Part shown: positions 34,501 to 45,800 of the stretch, one piece after another
Layout: the number at the start of each line of letters is the position of its first letter
Position numbering within the stretch: the stretch's first letter is position 1
Source: Vitellaria paradoxa
Taxonomy: Eukaryota > Streptophyta > Magnoliopsida > Ericales > Sapotaceae
DNA length: 64,000 nt
Assembly (NCBI GenBank): GCA_019916065.1
Contig: CM034244.1
Span: forward strand, 30,659,933-30,723,932
Direction: 5' to 3'
Made by a program: the position numbers and the translations under genes
Notes under the pieces: generated by a model
The model's input: only the letters and a program-made list of their open reading frames with translations
The model's database searches: none
Told to the model about the DNA's origin: nothing

Positions 34501-34845
34501 CAAATATGTTCTAGTGACATGAAGTTAAATTTGATGATAAATTTGTGATTGGTCTCATTGATGAAAGAAGTCATCTAAGATCCAAGACCATATTAACATA
34601 TCAAATCCATGGATGATTGATGCAATTACAAAAGAGTTGTGTTTGGTTTGGTACTTGTGCAATTAATTGCCAAGGCACGAAAATTGTAAAAGGTTATTTT
34701 AGTCATTTTAATAGAATAGTTGAAAACATTTATTAGTTAGTTTTAAATATTATTTGAAAAGAGTGAGAATTAATGTAAAAGTAGATTATAATTAATGTTT
34801 TCAATTAAGTTAACATGTGCCCTTAGGGCGCATGTTAGCAAGACC
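31513..34845. mobile_element. Mutator-like element with FAR1-type transposase relic
   Basis: Left end: TGCTAACATATGCCCTAAGG (31520). Right end read inward: TGCTAACATGCGCCCTAAGG (from 34840), extending to GTTAA on both sides, about 31 of 35 bases inverted. Between them lies one decayed FAR1/MULE-type transposase gene. The element is about 3.3 kb. A GCCC(T)AAGGGC palindrome sits inside each end. Flanks are AT-rich, and no clear 9-bp duplication could be read. Confidence 0.75.
32066..34322 (+). pseudogene. FAR1/FHY3-like (MULE transposase) pseudogene
   Basis: The ATG at 32066 opens MDRDFNLNEYPKENEESG, then SEKEAFIFYKNYAKRHGFSI, the start of a FAR1 DNA-binding domain. After a stop at 32339-32341 another frame continues with PQEWHVIKFVIDHNHELLTP, the end of that domain. 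The MULE transposase domain follows as VVVFDTTYKVNAYEMPF (near 32876) and KIILTDQDPWIMNAIAKEL (near 33135). A SWIM zinc finger reads CSCKHFEFWGIFCCHIL (33902-33952). A C-terminal CX2CX4HX4C-like knuckle lies near 34190. FAR1/FHY3 proteins are transcription factors domesticated from such transposases. Because this copy sits between inverted ends and is full of stops, I read it as a dead transposase, not a host gene. Short introns may exist near 33020-33115 and 33545-33630. Confidence 0.8.
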
Positions 34846-34931
34846 TATTTTTAAAAAGAAAAGGTGATGCGAGACCTATTTATGACTCTACCCATCAGTC
34901 TCAACAGACTTTCGATTTGAGTTCGATCGGA

Positions 34932-35204
34932 GGGTTCCAGGGGGCTGCAGTGGGAGAATCCACTGCAGGGGCTGCAGTGGGTTAATTAACGATCTAGATA
35001 TAATTGTATTTTAATATGATGTGTCATTTCATATCCTTCATTAATGATCTTCCAATCGGATTTTGTTTAACTTTATTTTTATTTTGAATTTTATTTTATT
35101 ACATTGAATTAAGACCATTAGATTTGATACAATTATATCTGTACCGTTGATTGACCCACTGCAGCCCCTGCAGTGGATTCTCCCACTGCAGCCCCCTGGA
35201 ACCC
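34932..35204. mobile_element. Mutator-type MITE with 51-bp perfect inverted ends, TSD TCGATCGGA
   Basis: The first 51 bases (starting GGGTTCCAGGGGGCTGCAGT) match the reverse complement of the last 51 exactly, and similarity continues for about 30 more. The 9-bp duplication TCGATCGGA is perfect (34923-34931 and 35205-35213). Each arm itself contains an inverted CTGCAGTGG / CCACTGCAG pair. The centre is AT-rich and non-coding. A 9-bp duplication is typical of Mutator-like elements. Confidence 0.92.
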
Positions 35205-35213
35205 TCGATCGGA

Positions 35214-35447
35214 TTAGTTTAATCGATCTGCAATTTCAATGGAGATGGAATATATTTACTCTTTATAAAAGAGAGAATCAAGTGAACCGGACTTCTTCTC
35301 CCAAAAGTTGAGAATAAATGCAAGGTTATCTGCCTCCAAGAATGACCGTTGTTGTAGCAAAAAGAAGAATAAATTAATCCCAACCGTTGGAATTGGGGCA
35401 TTCACGAACCCCTTTATTAATTTCTTATAATAAAAAATAAAAAAAGA
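35214..35447. other. Short unassigned spacer
   Basis: Unique-looking sequence between two inverted-repeat elements. A minus-strand open frame of 60 codons at 35401-35219 has no recognisable motif, and I do not call it a gene. Confidence 0.4.
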
Positions 35448-35957
35448 GTAAATTACACTTACCTTCTATTAACATTTGTATAATTAGACCTAACACTCAT
35501 AATATTTAAAAAATTACAATTACTTCTCTTATTTTTGAAATATTATTAACATTGGCCTCATTTCGATAAAATTAGTTATTAAAACTTAATATAAAATATC
35601 AAACTAATCAAAATTTTAGATATTTTTCTTATTTCAACTATCCTTCTCTTACATCTCTTCAATTTTTTTTTTTTAACAAAAATCTTGAAAGCCTTTTTGT
35701 TTTTACATTTTTTTTTTGTTTTTTGAGAATTTATATAAAGAAAACAAAAATGGGATAGAATGAGAAACAAAATAGGAAAAACACTTGAAATTTTAATTAT
35801 TTTAATTTTTTTGTTAAATTTTAACGGTTGATTTTATCAGAAATGAGTTAATGTTAACAACACTTTAAAATAAAGGAGATAAGTGTGATTTTTAAATGTT
35901 GTGGGTGCTAATTATAATTACTCGAATGTTAAGAGAAGGTAAATGTAATTTACCCTA
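35448..35957. mobile_element. Inverted-repeat element with long degenerate ends
   Basis: The left end GAGTAAATTACACTTACCTT and the right end read inward GGGTAAATTACATTTACCTT begin arms of about 130 bp that stay similar (TTAACATT, CTCATTTCNGATAAAATNA). The total is about 510 bp. A-rich flanks prevent a clear target duplication. It is probably a non-autonomous Mutator-like or fold-back element. Confidence 0.65.
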
Positions 35958-37540
35958 AAAAAATAATAGTGTTGTAACATTTATGAACGGATCCAAATAA
36001 GGCTTAAATCTAAAAAATTATACTAAAATTTTATTATTTTTGTTATTTTTTTATAAATTATATTTTTTCATGTTTTGTCTTTACTATATTTTTTCTTTTA
36101 CTCCTATGTATCTTTAAAATGTAATTTTACTCCACTAATTATAAATTTTAAGTCTACCCTAATAATATTATATATTTATTTTGATCCAAAATAATAATTA
36201 CATTAACATTTTCTTTAAAAATAACAAAGTGCATCTCACAAATTAAGGATACACAATGAATCATTTAAATTGTACGAAATTGATCTTTTTAATTTGATTT
36301 GGTTTGGTTTGATTTTTTGAATTAATGGTTCGACTTGTGATTTGAAAAATTAGAAAATGAAATGATTCGATTTGATTTGCGAGTTGAAGAATTAATTAAT
36401 CGAGTTAAACTGATACTACTAATATAATCAATATATAAAACATTGAAAAAAGATTAAAAAAAATACTATATCAGAGGATATACTACAATTATGGATTTGT
36501 AAAACAATTACTTTAAATCAATCTTTTATAAATTTTTATTTAAAAAACTAATTCATTTTAATTATAACATCTATATTCATAATGCCTTTCTTTTTTTGTT
36601 TTTGTGTTTTCTTTTTATTAAGACAAGTAGGGATATTTATATATGTGTGTATATATATTGGTTGAGGATATATTTACACTTCTTTATTAGTTTCTTCCAC
36701 CCTATACTATTCTTTTTTTATTTGAAAGATTAAAGTTATTGTGAAGTGAAAGAAACTAATGATATAGTGCAAATATCAACACTTATATATATTTTAACCA
36801 CTATTGCCATGAATCAAATTATGGTGTGTGTATATTTTTTTATTTTATAAAACAATTAAATCTAATTCATTCAAATTGAAATAAATGGTTGGTTTAATTC
36901 ACTTTAATTAAAAAAAAATAAACTTATAACTTGTGACTCAGTCCCCGTTTGATAAACTGGTAAAAAATTCTAACTTTCTTGAACTTTTAATTTTTTTTAA
37001 CTTTCTCCATCAAAAAATATTATACACATAAAAACATTACCACATGCAAAATCATCAACTTTTTTTTTTAACCTTTTTTAACTTACTTTAATGTTTTCTA
37101 ATTATTTTATGTTTATAAATTTTTATCCAATACATAAATTATCAAAAATGACACGTGTCAATACCAAAGTAAAAACTATTAAAAATTGGCAAATTTTGAT
37201 TTGCCGAAAGCGCCTCAGTTTAAATTTTAGTACAAAAAAAAAAAAAAAAACTGTTTAGAAACTTAAATTTCACCAAAAATTACAAAATAAATAAATAAAT
37301 AAACTTTTACAAATTTTTACTTATTTTTGTTATCCTGCGTACTTACTACTCTTATCTATTGTAGGTGGATAAAACTGAACAAAGCCATTCGAACAAATTA
37401 TTAGTTAGAACGATTTGTGTGACAGAAAGTTCTAACTGCCACCCAAGAGTAATTAATATAATGGACATTTTTTTTATCATAAAATGCTTTAATGTGAAGC
37501 ATTTACCTAACTCGAATAAATTTTGACAAATTTTTTTTTC
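35958..37540. other. AT-rich spacer
   Basis: No gene is visible. TGTGTGTATATATA-type runs lie near 36645 and 36825. A segment from about 36950 (GTCCCCGTTTGATAAACT) to 37215 (GCGCCTCAGTTT) resembles a MITE, including ACACGTGTCA near its right part, but I could not define ends. Confidence 0.4.
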
Positions 37541-37790
37541 TTTTCTTTTGGTTTATGCCACATAAACCAGCCTCTCAACATGTGTAGGGATAAATCGCGG
37601 ACTCGCGTAACGGCGGGGAGTCGGACTCACACCCAAAAACTGGATACGGTTCGTCCAGCCAAAGAGACCCGTCCTACCAACCTTTACTACGTTCTGTGCC
37701 CGAAAGACTGACCCTAAATTTTTATTAGAGAGAAGACTTGAACTTGAGATCTTAAGGATAAGCCCTTAAGTTCCAACCAACATCATCCTA
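37541..37790 (-). repeat. SINE-like unit
   Basis: On the minus strand the unit starts GATGATGTTGGTTGGAACTT (A-box region), then has CTCAAGTTCAAGTCTTCTC (B-box region) about 35 bases later. A GC-richer body follows (GTGTGAGTCCGACTCCCCGC), and it ends in an A-rich tail (AAAAGAAAAGAAAAAAAAA). This order fits a tRNA-derived plant SINE. No clear target duplication was read and the pol III boxes are diverged, so the family is unassigned. Confidence 0.45.
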
Positions 37791-38040
37791 TTTAACCCAT
37801 TGAGATTAAATATTTTTTTTTTTTCAAATGCCAAAAAAATGGCTGATCTGTCACACTTCCACTAACTTTTTAACCTCAGCACTTATTGCACTCCTAACAC
37901 CCAAAAAAAAAAAAAAAAAAAAATCCATTTTAAAAAATATTTTCGAAATAAATAAAAACGGAGGAGCGAGGAGGAGCGGAAAAGTGGACCTAGTCAAGTC
38001 CGTTGCATTTCAGGCTTTTTCTCTTTTCTCTCTCCCCTCG
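37791..38040. other. Upstream flank of CAF1
   Basis: T-rich and A-rich runs (about 37810-37822 and 37902-37922) precede a more GC-rich stretch leading into the CAF1 promoter. No gene is seen. Confidence 0.5.
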
Positions 38041-38106
38041 TGACCTTTATCAGTCAAAGCAGCACGGCACCAACCGCTTCTGAAAATACACGCCTTCTTC
38101 GTCTTC

Positions 38107-38142
<36 letters not shown>

Positions 38143-38313
38143 TCTCTTTCCAAGCAACTTCTTCGTCTTCAAATATAAAAATACCCACCTCTGTTCCTTA
38201 CCTCTCACAAACAAATTCTCACAAGCAAACTCTCCAGAACCCAGATCGGAATTCAGAAACAGAGAAGCTTGTGGACTGATATACTGAATATATATATATA
38301 TATATATACAACC
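38041..38313 (+). promoter_or_regulatory. CAF1 promoter and leader
   Basis: CAGTCAAAGC near 38050 carries the core TTTGACTG of a W box on the minus strand, and another TTGAC core lies near 37995. A CT run (about 38108-38142) is a typical plant pyrimidine patch. AATATAAAAATA (about 38172-38183) is the best TATA-box candidate and would give a leader of roughly 100 bases. A TA run of about 20 bases (38289-38308) sits directly before the start codon. No ATG lies between the TATA candidate and 38314. Confidence 0.5.
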
Positions 38314-39171
38314 ATGTCCGGCGACGAGGTTGGTCTGAACCCTAAGCCCAAACCGGTGGTGATCCGACAAGTCTGGTCGGAGAATCTGGAGTCCGAGTTC
38401 GAGCTGATCCGGGACCTGATCGATCACTACCCTTACGCTTCCATGGACACGGAGTTTCCCGGCGTGGTTTTCAGGCCGTCGCCCACGGTGGCGGGCCACC
38501 ACTTCAGGAAGCGGCTCCGCCCCTCGGACCACTACAAGGTTTTAAAATCCAACGTCGACGCGTTGAACTTGATTCAGCTCGGGCTTACCTTAACCGACGC
38601 TGCAGGCAACCTCCCGGACCTCGGCGCCGGCCAGAGCGGCTTCATCTGGGAGTTCAACTTCCGGGACTTTGACGTGACGCGTGACATTCACGCGCCGGAC
38701 TCCGTTGAGCTTCTCCGCCGGCAGGGAATCGACTTCGACCGGAACCGCTCCGATGGGGTCGATTCGGCCCGGTTTTCCGAGCTGATGATGTCGTCCGGTC
38801 TCGTGTGCAACGACTCGGTTAGCTGGGTGACGTTTCATAGCGCGTACGATTTTGGGTACCTGGTGAAAATCCTCACGCGCCGGCAGCTGCCGGGCAGGCT
38901 CGATGACTTTCTGGGAATTGTCAGGGTCATTTTCGGAAACAAAGTCTACGACGTGAAACACTTGATGAGGTTCTGTGAGAGCTTGTACGGCGGGTTGGAC
39001 CGCGTGGCGAGGACCCTGGAAGTAGACCGGGCGGTCGGAAAGTGTCACCAGGCCGGTTCGGATAGCCTGTTGACGTGGCATGCGTTTCAGAAAATAAGGG
39101 ACGTATACTTTGTAAAAGATGGAGAGGAGAAACATGCTGGTGTTTTGTATGGATTGGAGGTTTTCCTGTAA
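38314..39171 (+). CDS. CAF1: CCR4-associated factor 1 (CAF1) poly(A) ribonuclease
   Basis: This intronless gene encodes a 285-residue protein, the normal length for plant CAF1. CAF1 is the DEDD-family 3'-5' exonuclease of the CCR4-NOT complex and shortens mRNA poly(A) tails. All catalytic residues are present: D45 and E47 ([10 protein letters not shown]), D179 ([10 protein letters not shown]), H245 and D250 ([10 protein letters not shown]); D213 (VYDVKHLM) is also conserved. WEFNF and the NLIQLGLT block are typical. The start chosen is the first ATG (context ACAACCATGTCC), followed by [20 protein letters not shown]; the extended open frame upstream has no ATG. The coding region is GC-richer than its surroundings. 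It most resembles the intronless, stress-induced plant CAF1 paralogues (CAF1-9/-11 group), by memory only. Confidence 0.95.
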   Translation: MSGDEVGLNPKPKPVVIRQVWSENLESEFELIRDLIDHYPYASMDTEFPGVVFRPSPTVAGHHFRKRLRPSDHYKVLKSNVDALNLIQLGLTLTDAAGNLPDLGAGQSGFIWEFNFRDFDVTRDIHAPDSVELLRRQGIDFDRNRSDGVDSARFSELMMSSGLVCNDSVSWVTFHSAYDFGYLVKILTRRQLPGRLDDFLGIVRVIFGNKVYDVKHLMRFCESLYGGLDRVARTLEVDRAVGKCHQAGSDSLLTWHAFQKIRDVYFVKDGEEKHAGVLYGLEVFL

Positions 39172-40894
39172 AACTAATCACAATGTTCATTCATTAATCA
39201 CAATATTCATTTGTTAATTAATTCTTTGTAAACTTTTTTTTCCAAGTAAAAATTTTTAATCAAGTTGGGCACTATGGTGAATCAATACAAATTTAAAAAA
39301 AAAATTATGTATTTTTACCATTGTGTGCAGTGAATTCAGAGTTCGATTCGAGGGACTGACAATAAATGCACTGTTAGTTTGGTAACAAGAAAAGAAATTG
39401 AAGCCAAATAACTATTAATAGATGATTTTGGTTTATTAGAGACATTGACGTATTGTTTTAGCTCGGTGGAAACAAAGTTATTTTTTTTTTAGGATTCTTT
39501 CACTAAATTAAAATTCTACGATTCAGTTATTAGGGTCACTGAATTGACATCGCTTCCCCTCTTTTTTGAGAGTTTTAAATTGTTGAACTGGACTCAATTA
39601 TACACAAAATTATTATAATATTGTTCACCTCGAATATTTTTAAAATATTAGAAAATATTATTAGTGTGTTTGTAGTTATACAAAATATAATAAATTTTTA
39701 CAAATTTTTATAAAGTTTAAATTTTTTATTTATAATATAAATTATAATACTGTAATTTTTATAAATTTATATTAATTTTTTTCACTCCAAACACCCCCTA
39801 TGCTATATTTATAGGATACCAATCGACTTTAATTTTAAGAGTCGCTATTAGGTTTTTATGTTTAATTGTATTTGAAGTAATCTAGTAATACTAAACATCA
39901 TTGTCTCAATCTCTACTGTGCGAAAGTGCATTGCCTTTATCGTTACGTGAGTTTATCGACAATTTCAATTCGGGTGCCTTATGGCATTGGAAGTCCTTTG
40001 GCGCCAGTTGTGGTCCCCTATGATTCGTTGCCAAGGTGTGCCAAAATAAGGAATAAAACAATTAGAACTTGACAAATTATAAACAAAATAATAATTTTAA
40101 TCAAATTTGTATATCTAAATATAGATTAATTAAGATATCATGGTAAACAAATTTGTAATTGGTAATCAGAGTTTAAATAGTTCATAGAACACTACACAAC
40201 AAACAAGAAAATCTTTACTGGCTATGTGTTTGGAAATAACAGAAACTATATAACAATTTCGATCTGCTCGCTAGCATCGCTGGGACACTCGTTGGGAAAT
40301 ACAATAAGGGTGTTCACTAGGCTCTAATGTATAGTAATTCACTAGAAATTTTACTAAATTCACTAGATATCTTGCTGGCAATTTCAAAAAGTTACGAATG
40401 GTGATTGAATGTTCGCTGGAAATTTCGTCCCAGCGAGCAATAATTTTTTTTTAGAAACCTGTCGTTTTATACCTCTTGAAAACTAAGCATTAAATAAGAA
40501 ACTTTCTCCTAAAGTTTCTAACATGAAAAAGTAATTATTATATTGTTACTCCAAGTGATTCATAGAAGTTCTTTCTTCACTTAGCCAAAATATTCTTTCC
40601 TACAAAGTATTCATTGATCTTTAAGAATTTGAAAATTGGAATTTTGCTAATAAGGGTTCATTATAGATGCAAGCAAAGCTTTAACTTAAGGAATCGTGGA
40701 TTCAATTGGTAATTTACAATTGTAAACTTTGTAACCCGTTCATTTAGTGAAAGAAGTTTGCGTAGTCCTTCGTTTAGGACTTGTATTTTTCCTTTTGTTA
40801 ACAAGGGTTTTTCACATAGAAATCATGAGTTTCTTTTCATTATGCATGTGGTTGTTTAATTGTGTGATTGATACTAGGCTTTACGAATTTCAAT
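39172..40894. other. CAF1 downstream flank and probable LTR remnant
   Basis: 39172-39240 holds CAF1 3' UTR sequence; no certain polyadenylation signal was identified. 39600-39800 is AT-rich and ends CTCCAAACACCCCCTA, like a MITE terminus. From about 40180 to 40893 the DNA lies upstream of a PBS and may be the 5' LTR of the degenerate copia element that follows; it contains CTCGCTAGCATCGCTGGGAC and CGTCCCAGCGAGC words. I could not find its partner LTR. Confidence 0.4.
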
Positions 40895-40906
40895 TGGTAT
40901 CAAAGC
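40895..40906 (+). promoter_or_regulatory. Primer binding site of copia remnant 3
   Basis: TGGTATCAAAGC, one mismatch from the usual tRNA-iMet PBS, lies shortly before a gag-like reading frame. Confidence 0.7.
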
Positions 40907-40959
40907 AGTGTTCGCCTAGGATATTTATATCAACGAAGTCGTGATCTCGGAAAGCTAGT

Positions 40960-42410
40960 ATTTATGGATCTATTGCATGAAGGAGGTTCTAATACTCATC
41001 CACCTTGGTTTGACAGTTCCAATTACTCTTATTGGAAAGCTTCGATGATTGCATGCTTGATGTTTATCAATTATAAGGTATGGTTTTTAGTTGAAAAAAA
41101 ATGGAGTCCTCCTATTCATAAGGTTGATGGTGAATTGGAAGAAAAAACTATTAATCTTTGGACAAAAGAGGAAAACGAAAGCACATAATACAAATTCAAA
41201 CCTATTAACAAGATTTTTACAATTGTATGTGCCGATGGGTTCAGTAGAATTTTGAGTTGCTAAAGTCCAAAAGAGGTTTGGATGATTCTCTAACTTACCC
41301 ACGAAGGAAATTCAACGATGAAAAGATCCAAACTTCAACATCTTACCACAGAATTTGAAGATTTAAAGATTGATGAATCAAAAACTTTTGGTCACTTCTA
41401 CAAGATATTAATTGATATAGTCCAACTCTTGCTTCAATCTCGGCGAGACTATTATTAATTCTAGATTTATAAGAAAAATTCTTCGATTTTTTTCCTTCAT
41501 CTTATAAATCTAAAGATACTACCATAGAAAAGATTAGGGATATAGATAACATGAAATTAGAGGACTTTGTTGGTTCTTTTCAAACTTTTGAAACTAATAT
41601 TATCAAACCTAAGAGATCAAAAGCGATGACTCTTAAGGCAATAAAGGAAGACATTGAGAGTTTAGTCATCAGTCATAATTCTGATATGAAGGATGAGGAA
41701 ATTGCTTTTCTTACTAAAAAGTTCATGTTTCCTATCCAGAAGCATCAAACAAAAAAAAAAAAAAAACAATGGATCTCAAGAGACCGAGCTTTAACAAATT
41801 TCAAAAAAAAAAAGGAAATCTCCTAGCATCACAAGGATGGGGAAATTAAGAAGAATGGCTGAAGTAACAAAAGAGTACATTGTTATAAGTGACATGGTTA
41901 TGCTCATAGCTCTTAGGATTGTAAAAATTGAAAGAATAATAAGAACATGAAGAAGAGTTTTAGCTGCACTTGGGATGATACTAATGAAGAGTCAACTAAA
42001 CTTGAATTCAATGAAGAAGAATCTAGCAACTTCACTATATTCATAACAATTCTTGATGAGAATAACTTACTAAAGATTATTGACTTCTACAAGAATGTCA
42101 GTAAATTAAACTCATTCCTTATAATTTAGTTGATGTTGTGAAGTCCTAATGAGTCTAGCAATTCATCTCTTTCTACTAATAATGATGAGGTTGATCTTGA
42201 TGATGTTTCTTTATGAGAGGCTCATGACAAATTGTTTGATGATTGTTAGAAGTTGTTAAAACAAAATTCCAAATTAAATATTGTGGTTAGGACTTTGAAA
42301 AAGGAGAATAAGACACTAAAATATAAGTGCAAAAGTCTTACAACTCAACAAACTGATCTTGAAGGGTCTTTGCATAAAGTTAATGCTAAGTTTAAGACAT
42401 AGAAGTGTTG
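40960..42410 (+). pseudogene. Copia remnant 3, gag region
   Basis: A frame beginning near 40964 reads MDLLHEGGSNTHPPWFDSSN, then YSYWKASMIACLMFINYKVW and LWTKEENES, the start of a large copia gag. Later broken frames give LEDFVGSFQTFETNI (near 41555) and a zinc knuckle with C, C, H and C in place but two stop codons inside (41887-41930, reading CYK-stop-HGYAHSS-stop-DC). Lysine/glutamate-rich coiled sequence follows to about 42400. No protease, integrase or reverse transcriptase follows. The downstream end is near 42400, just before a TGTTGGAATCAGG string that may start another LTR (42407), itself broken by copia 2. Confidence 0.7.
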
Positions 42411-42627
42411 GAATCAGGAACACAACAGAAGAGGTTTTCAAAATTTTTTCGGATCGACCATGCATGAAAGAATATCAACTTTTTATATCATTGTATTCGA
42501 AATATAAAAACGAATTCAAAACAATAATCAAAACTGACCTTTTGATATTTCTTAATTTGATCTTTATTTCCTGAAGAATTTTAGTTCCTAACAATCAATA
42601 CGTCCAAGTCTTCTACTCTTTTTCTTG

Positions 42628-42799
42628 TGATAAGATTGTGATAAACATTTTCCACACTAGATTCAAGTGTGTGGACTGATTTATATACACAAAGGAGAAA
42701 GACTATACAGCTTACCTTGGTGACCATTCGGTTACTAAGTGTCCAGACACACTAACTATTAATGCTATACTAACTCTAACTATTAATGATACATTAACA
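42628..42799 (-). repeat. Copia 2 3' LTR
   Basis: In element orientation it begins TGTTAATGTATCATTAATAG and ends CAATCTTATCA. Its boundary is fixed by the target duplication and the adjoining polypurine tract. Confidence 0.93.
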
Positions 42800-42815
42800 C
42801 TCCCCCTCAAGCTGG
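42800..42815 (-). promoter_or_regulatory. Copia 2 polypurine tract
   Basis: On the minus strand CCAGCTTGAGGGGGAG lies directly upstream of the 3' LTR and overlaps the end of the pol frame. Confidence 0.85.
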
Positions 42816-45800
42816 AGCATATATATCATATGTTCCAAGCTTGTTACAAATATATCTCACTCTAGCTCCTCCTAAAGCTTTAGTGAACAAATCAGCTAAT
42901 TGATCTTCAGACTTCACATGACGTGTTTTGATGATATTTTGTAGAATCTTTTCTCTCACAAAGTGACAATCAACTTCAATGTGTTTAGTTCTCTCATGAA
43001 ACACTGGATTAGTTGCAATATGGATAGCTGCTTGATTATCACAAAATAAGTCCATGGGTTGGAATCCAAGAACTCCCAATTCTGTCAACATATGACGTAT
43101 CCAAACTAATTCACAAGAAGTGTGTGCCATAGCCCTGTACTCAGATTCTACACTTGATTTTGCCACCACTGTCTGCTTTTTACTTTTCCATGACACTTAG
43201 TTTCCTCCCACAAAAATACAGTACCCAGTAGTAGACCATCTATCTGTTGGTGAACAAGCCCAATCTGCGTCTGTATAACCCTAGACAAGTGTATGACCGT
43301 TATTTCTATACAATAAACCACATCCTGGTGCACCTTTTAGATATCTTAGAATACGAATAATCGCCTCCCAATGACTGGTCTGTGGTACATCAAGAAATTG
43401 ACTTACTACACTTGTAGCAAATGAGATATCCGGCCGTGTGACTATTAAATAATTAAGCTTCCCAACCAATTTGCGATATCTGCTAGGATCTTTCAATAGA
43501 TTTCCTCTGTCTGCTATAAGTTTTGTATTAGGATCCATTGGAGTATCCACTGATTTAGCTCCTAACATACCAGTTTCAGAGAGTAGATCAAGAACATACT
43601 TCCGCTGAAAAAGGACAATACCCATGCGTGATCGAGCAATCTCAATGCCCAAGAAGTACTTCAGGAAACCCATATCTTTGGTGTTGAATTTGGTTTGAAG
43701 GAATATCTTCAAATCATGAATTCCTTGTGTGTCATCACCAGTGATTACAATGTCATCCACATAGACTAGCAACCATATTTTGCCTTGAGGAGAATGGTGG
43801 TAAAAAACAGAATGATCAACACCACAACGTATCAATCCAAACTCTGTCACAACATTGCTAAACCTTCCAAACCATGCACGAGGGGATTGTTTTAGGCCAT
43901 ACAATGCATTTTTCAATTTGCAAACAAGTCCAGTCTCCCCCTGAGCAACAAAACCTGGAGGTTGCTCCATATACACCTCTTCGGCAAGATCACCATGGAG
44001 AAAAGCATTCTTGATATCAAGCTGATAAAGGGACCAGTGAAAGGTGGTTGCAAGTGATATGAGAAGACGTACTGATGTAATCTTAGCCACAGGAGAGAAA
44101 GTCTCAGAAAAATCAAGGCCATGGATTTGAGTGTATCCCTTGGCAACAAATCTTGCTTTCAACCGATCCACTGTACCATCAGGATGAACTTTGATATTAT
44201 ACACCCAATGACAACCAACTGTGGATTTCCCAGGAGGAAGAGTGACCAAGTCCCATGTATCATTGGCTTGAAGAGCGGACATTTCTTCTTCCATGGCATT
44301 TCACCACCCTGAATGGGATAGTGCTTCAGACACAGAGTTAGGAACAGAGACAGTGGACAATGATGAAACAAAGGCATAATATGAACAAGACAAAGCTGTG
44401 TATGAAACAAAGTTAGATATAGGATGGGAAGTACAGGCTCGTTTACCTTTCCGTAGAGCAACTAGAAGATCAAGGTCAAAAAGGGCTAGCTCGGGAGCAG
44501 GATCTGAAGACAAGATAGGAGAAGGTAAAGTACTTGAAGCATCAGGGATAGACAATGGATCTGGGACCACCCTCCGTCTGGTATAAACCTGCAGATCAAG
44601 ACGAGAAAAATGAAAAGAAGAAACCAAAGGCAAAGGGAGACTCTCATTTAAATCAGAAACAAAAGAATCATTGGAAAAGAATGGGGTATTTTCAAAGAAT
44701 GACACATCAGCACATATGAAATATCGATTGAGTGAAGGACTGTAACATCTATACCCCTTTTGTACCTGAGAATATCCCAAAAAGACACATTTGATGGCAC
44801 GAGGGTCAAGTTTATCAACCCCACCTTCAAGCTAATGAACAAATGCAACACATCCAAATATGCGTGGAGGAAGAAGAAACAGTGGTGTTTGGGGGAACAA
44901 CACAGAGTAAGGGGAACAACTTTGCAAGACAGAAGACGACATTCGATTGATCAAGTAACAGGCTGTCAGAATAACATCCCCCCAAAGAGGCTTTGGAACC
45001 TTCATGTGGAACATTAAACAACGAGCTGTTTCAACCAAATGTAAATTTTTCCTCTCGGCAACTCCATTCTGTTGTGGAGTACGAGAACATGATGACTGAT
45101 GAATCATGCCAAGAGATGTCATGAAATCAGTGAAGGGTTTAGAAAAATATTTTTTTTGCATTATCACTACGAAGAATCTTAATTGATACATCAAATTGAG
45201 TTTTTATTTCAAAACAAATAGATTAAAAGATAGACAACAACTCAGAACGATCTTTCATTAGATAAACCCAAGTAATTTTTGAATAATCATCAATAAAGGT
45301 AACAAAGTACTTAAAACCCAACTTGGACATAACACGACTAGGTCCCCATACATCAGAATATACTAAATGAAAAGTACTCGAGGACCTATTATTGACTCGA
45401 GGACTAAAGGAAGCACGGTGATGCTTTCCTAACTGACAAGATTCACACTCTAAAGACTGTAATTGACTCAAACTTGGTACCATGGATTTCAGCCGTTCAA
45501 AAGAATGATGCCCCAGACGGCAATGAATTTCCAGTGGAGAAGCTACTGCAGAACATGACATAGATGAAGAAGTAGATGGCCCAAACAAGTAGTAAAGTCC
45601 CTGAGCTTCATGCCCTTCTCCAATCTTCTTCCTTATATTCAAATCCTGAATAATCACAAAATCAGGAAAGAAAGTCATTGAACAATCCAACTGCCTAGTA
45701 AGTTTACTAACAGATATAAGGTTGAAAGATAAGGATGGTACATATAACACTGAAGACAATGACAAATGAGAAGATGGACAAATGTTACCAACTCCTTTTA

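Noticed and set aside
37560..37711. Open frame with MCRDKSRTRVTAGSRTHTQK
   Set aside because: It lies within the SINE-like unit on the opposite strand and has no protein family signal.
38269..38313. Extended CAF1 N terminus upstream of 38314
   Set aside because: The open frame extends upstream, but only through a TTG and the TA run; there is no ATG before 38314, and the added residues come from a microsatellite.
38050..39190. Long minus-strand frames opposite CAF1
   Set aside because: They mirror the GC-rich CAF1 coding sequence and show no family motifs, while the plus strand has every catalytic residue.
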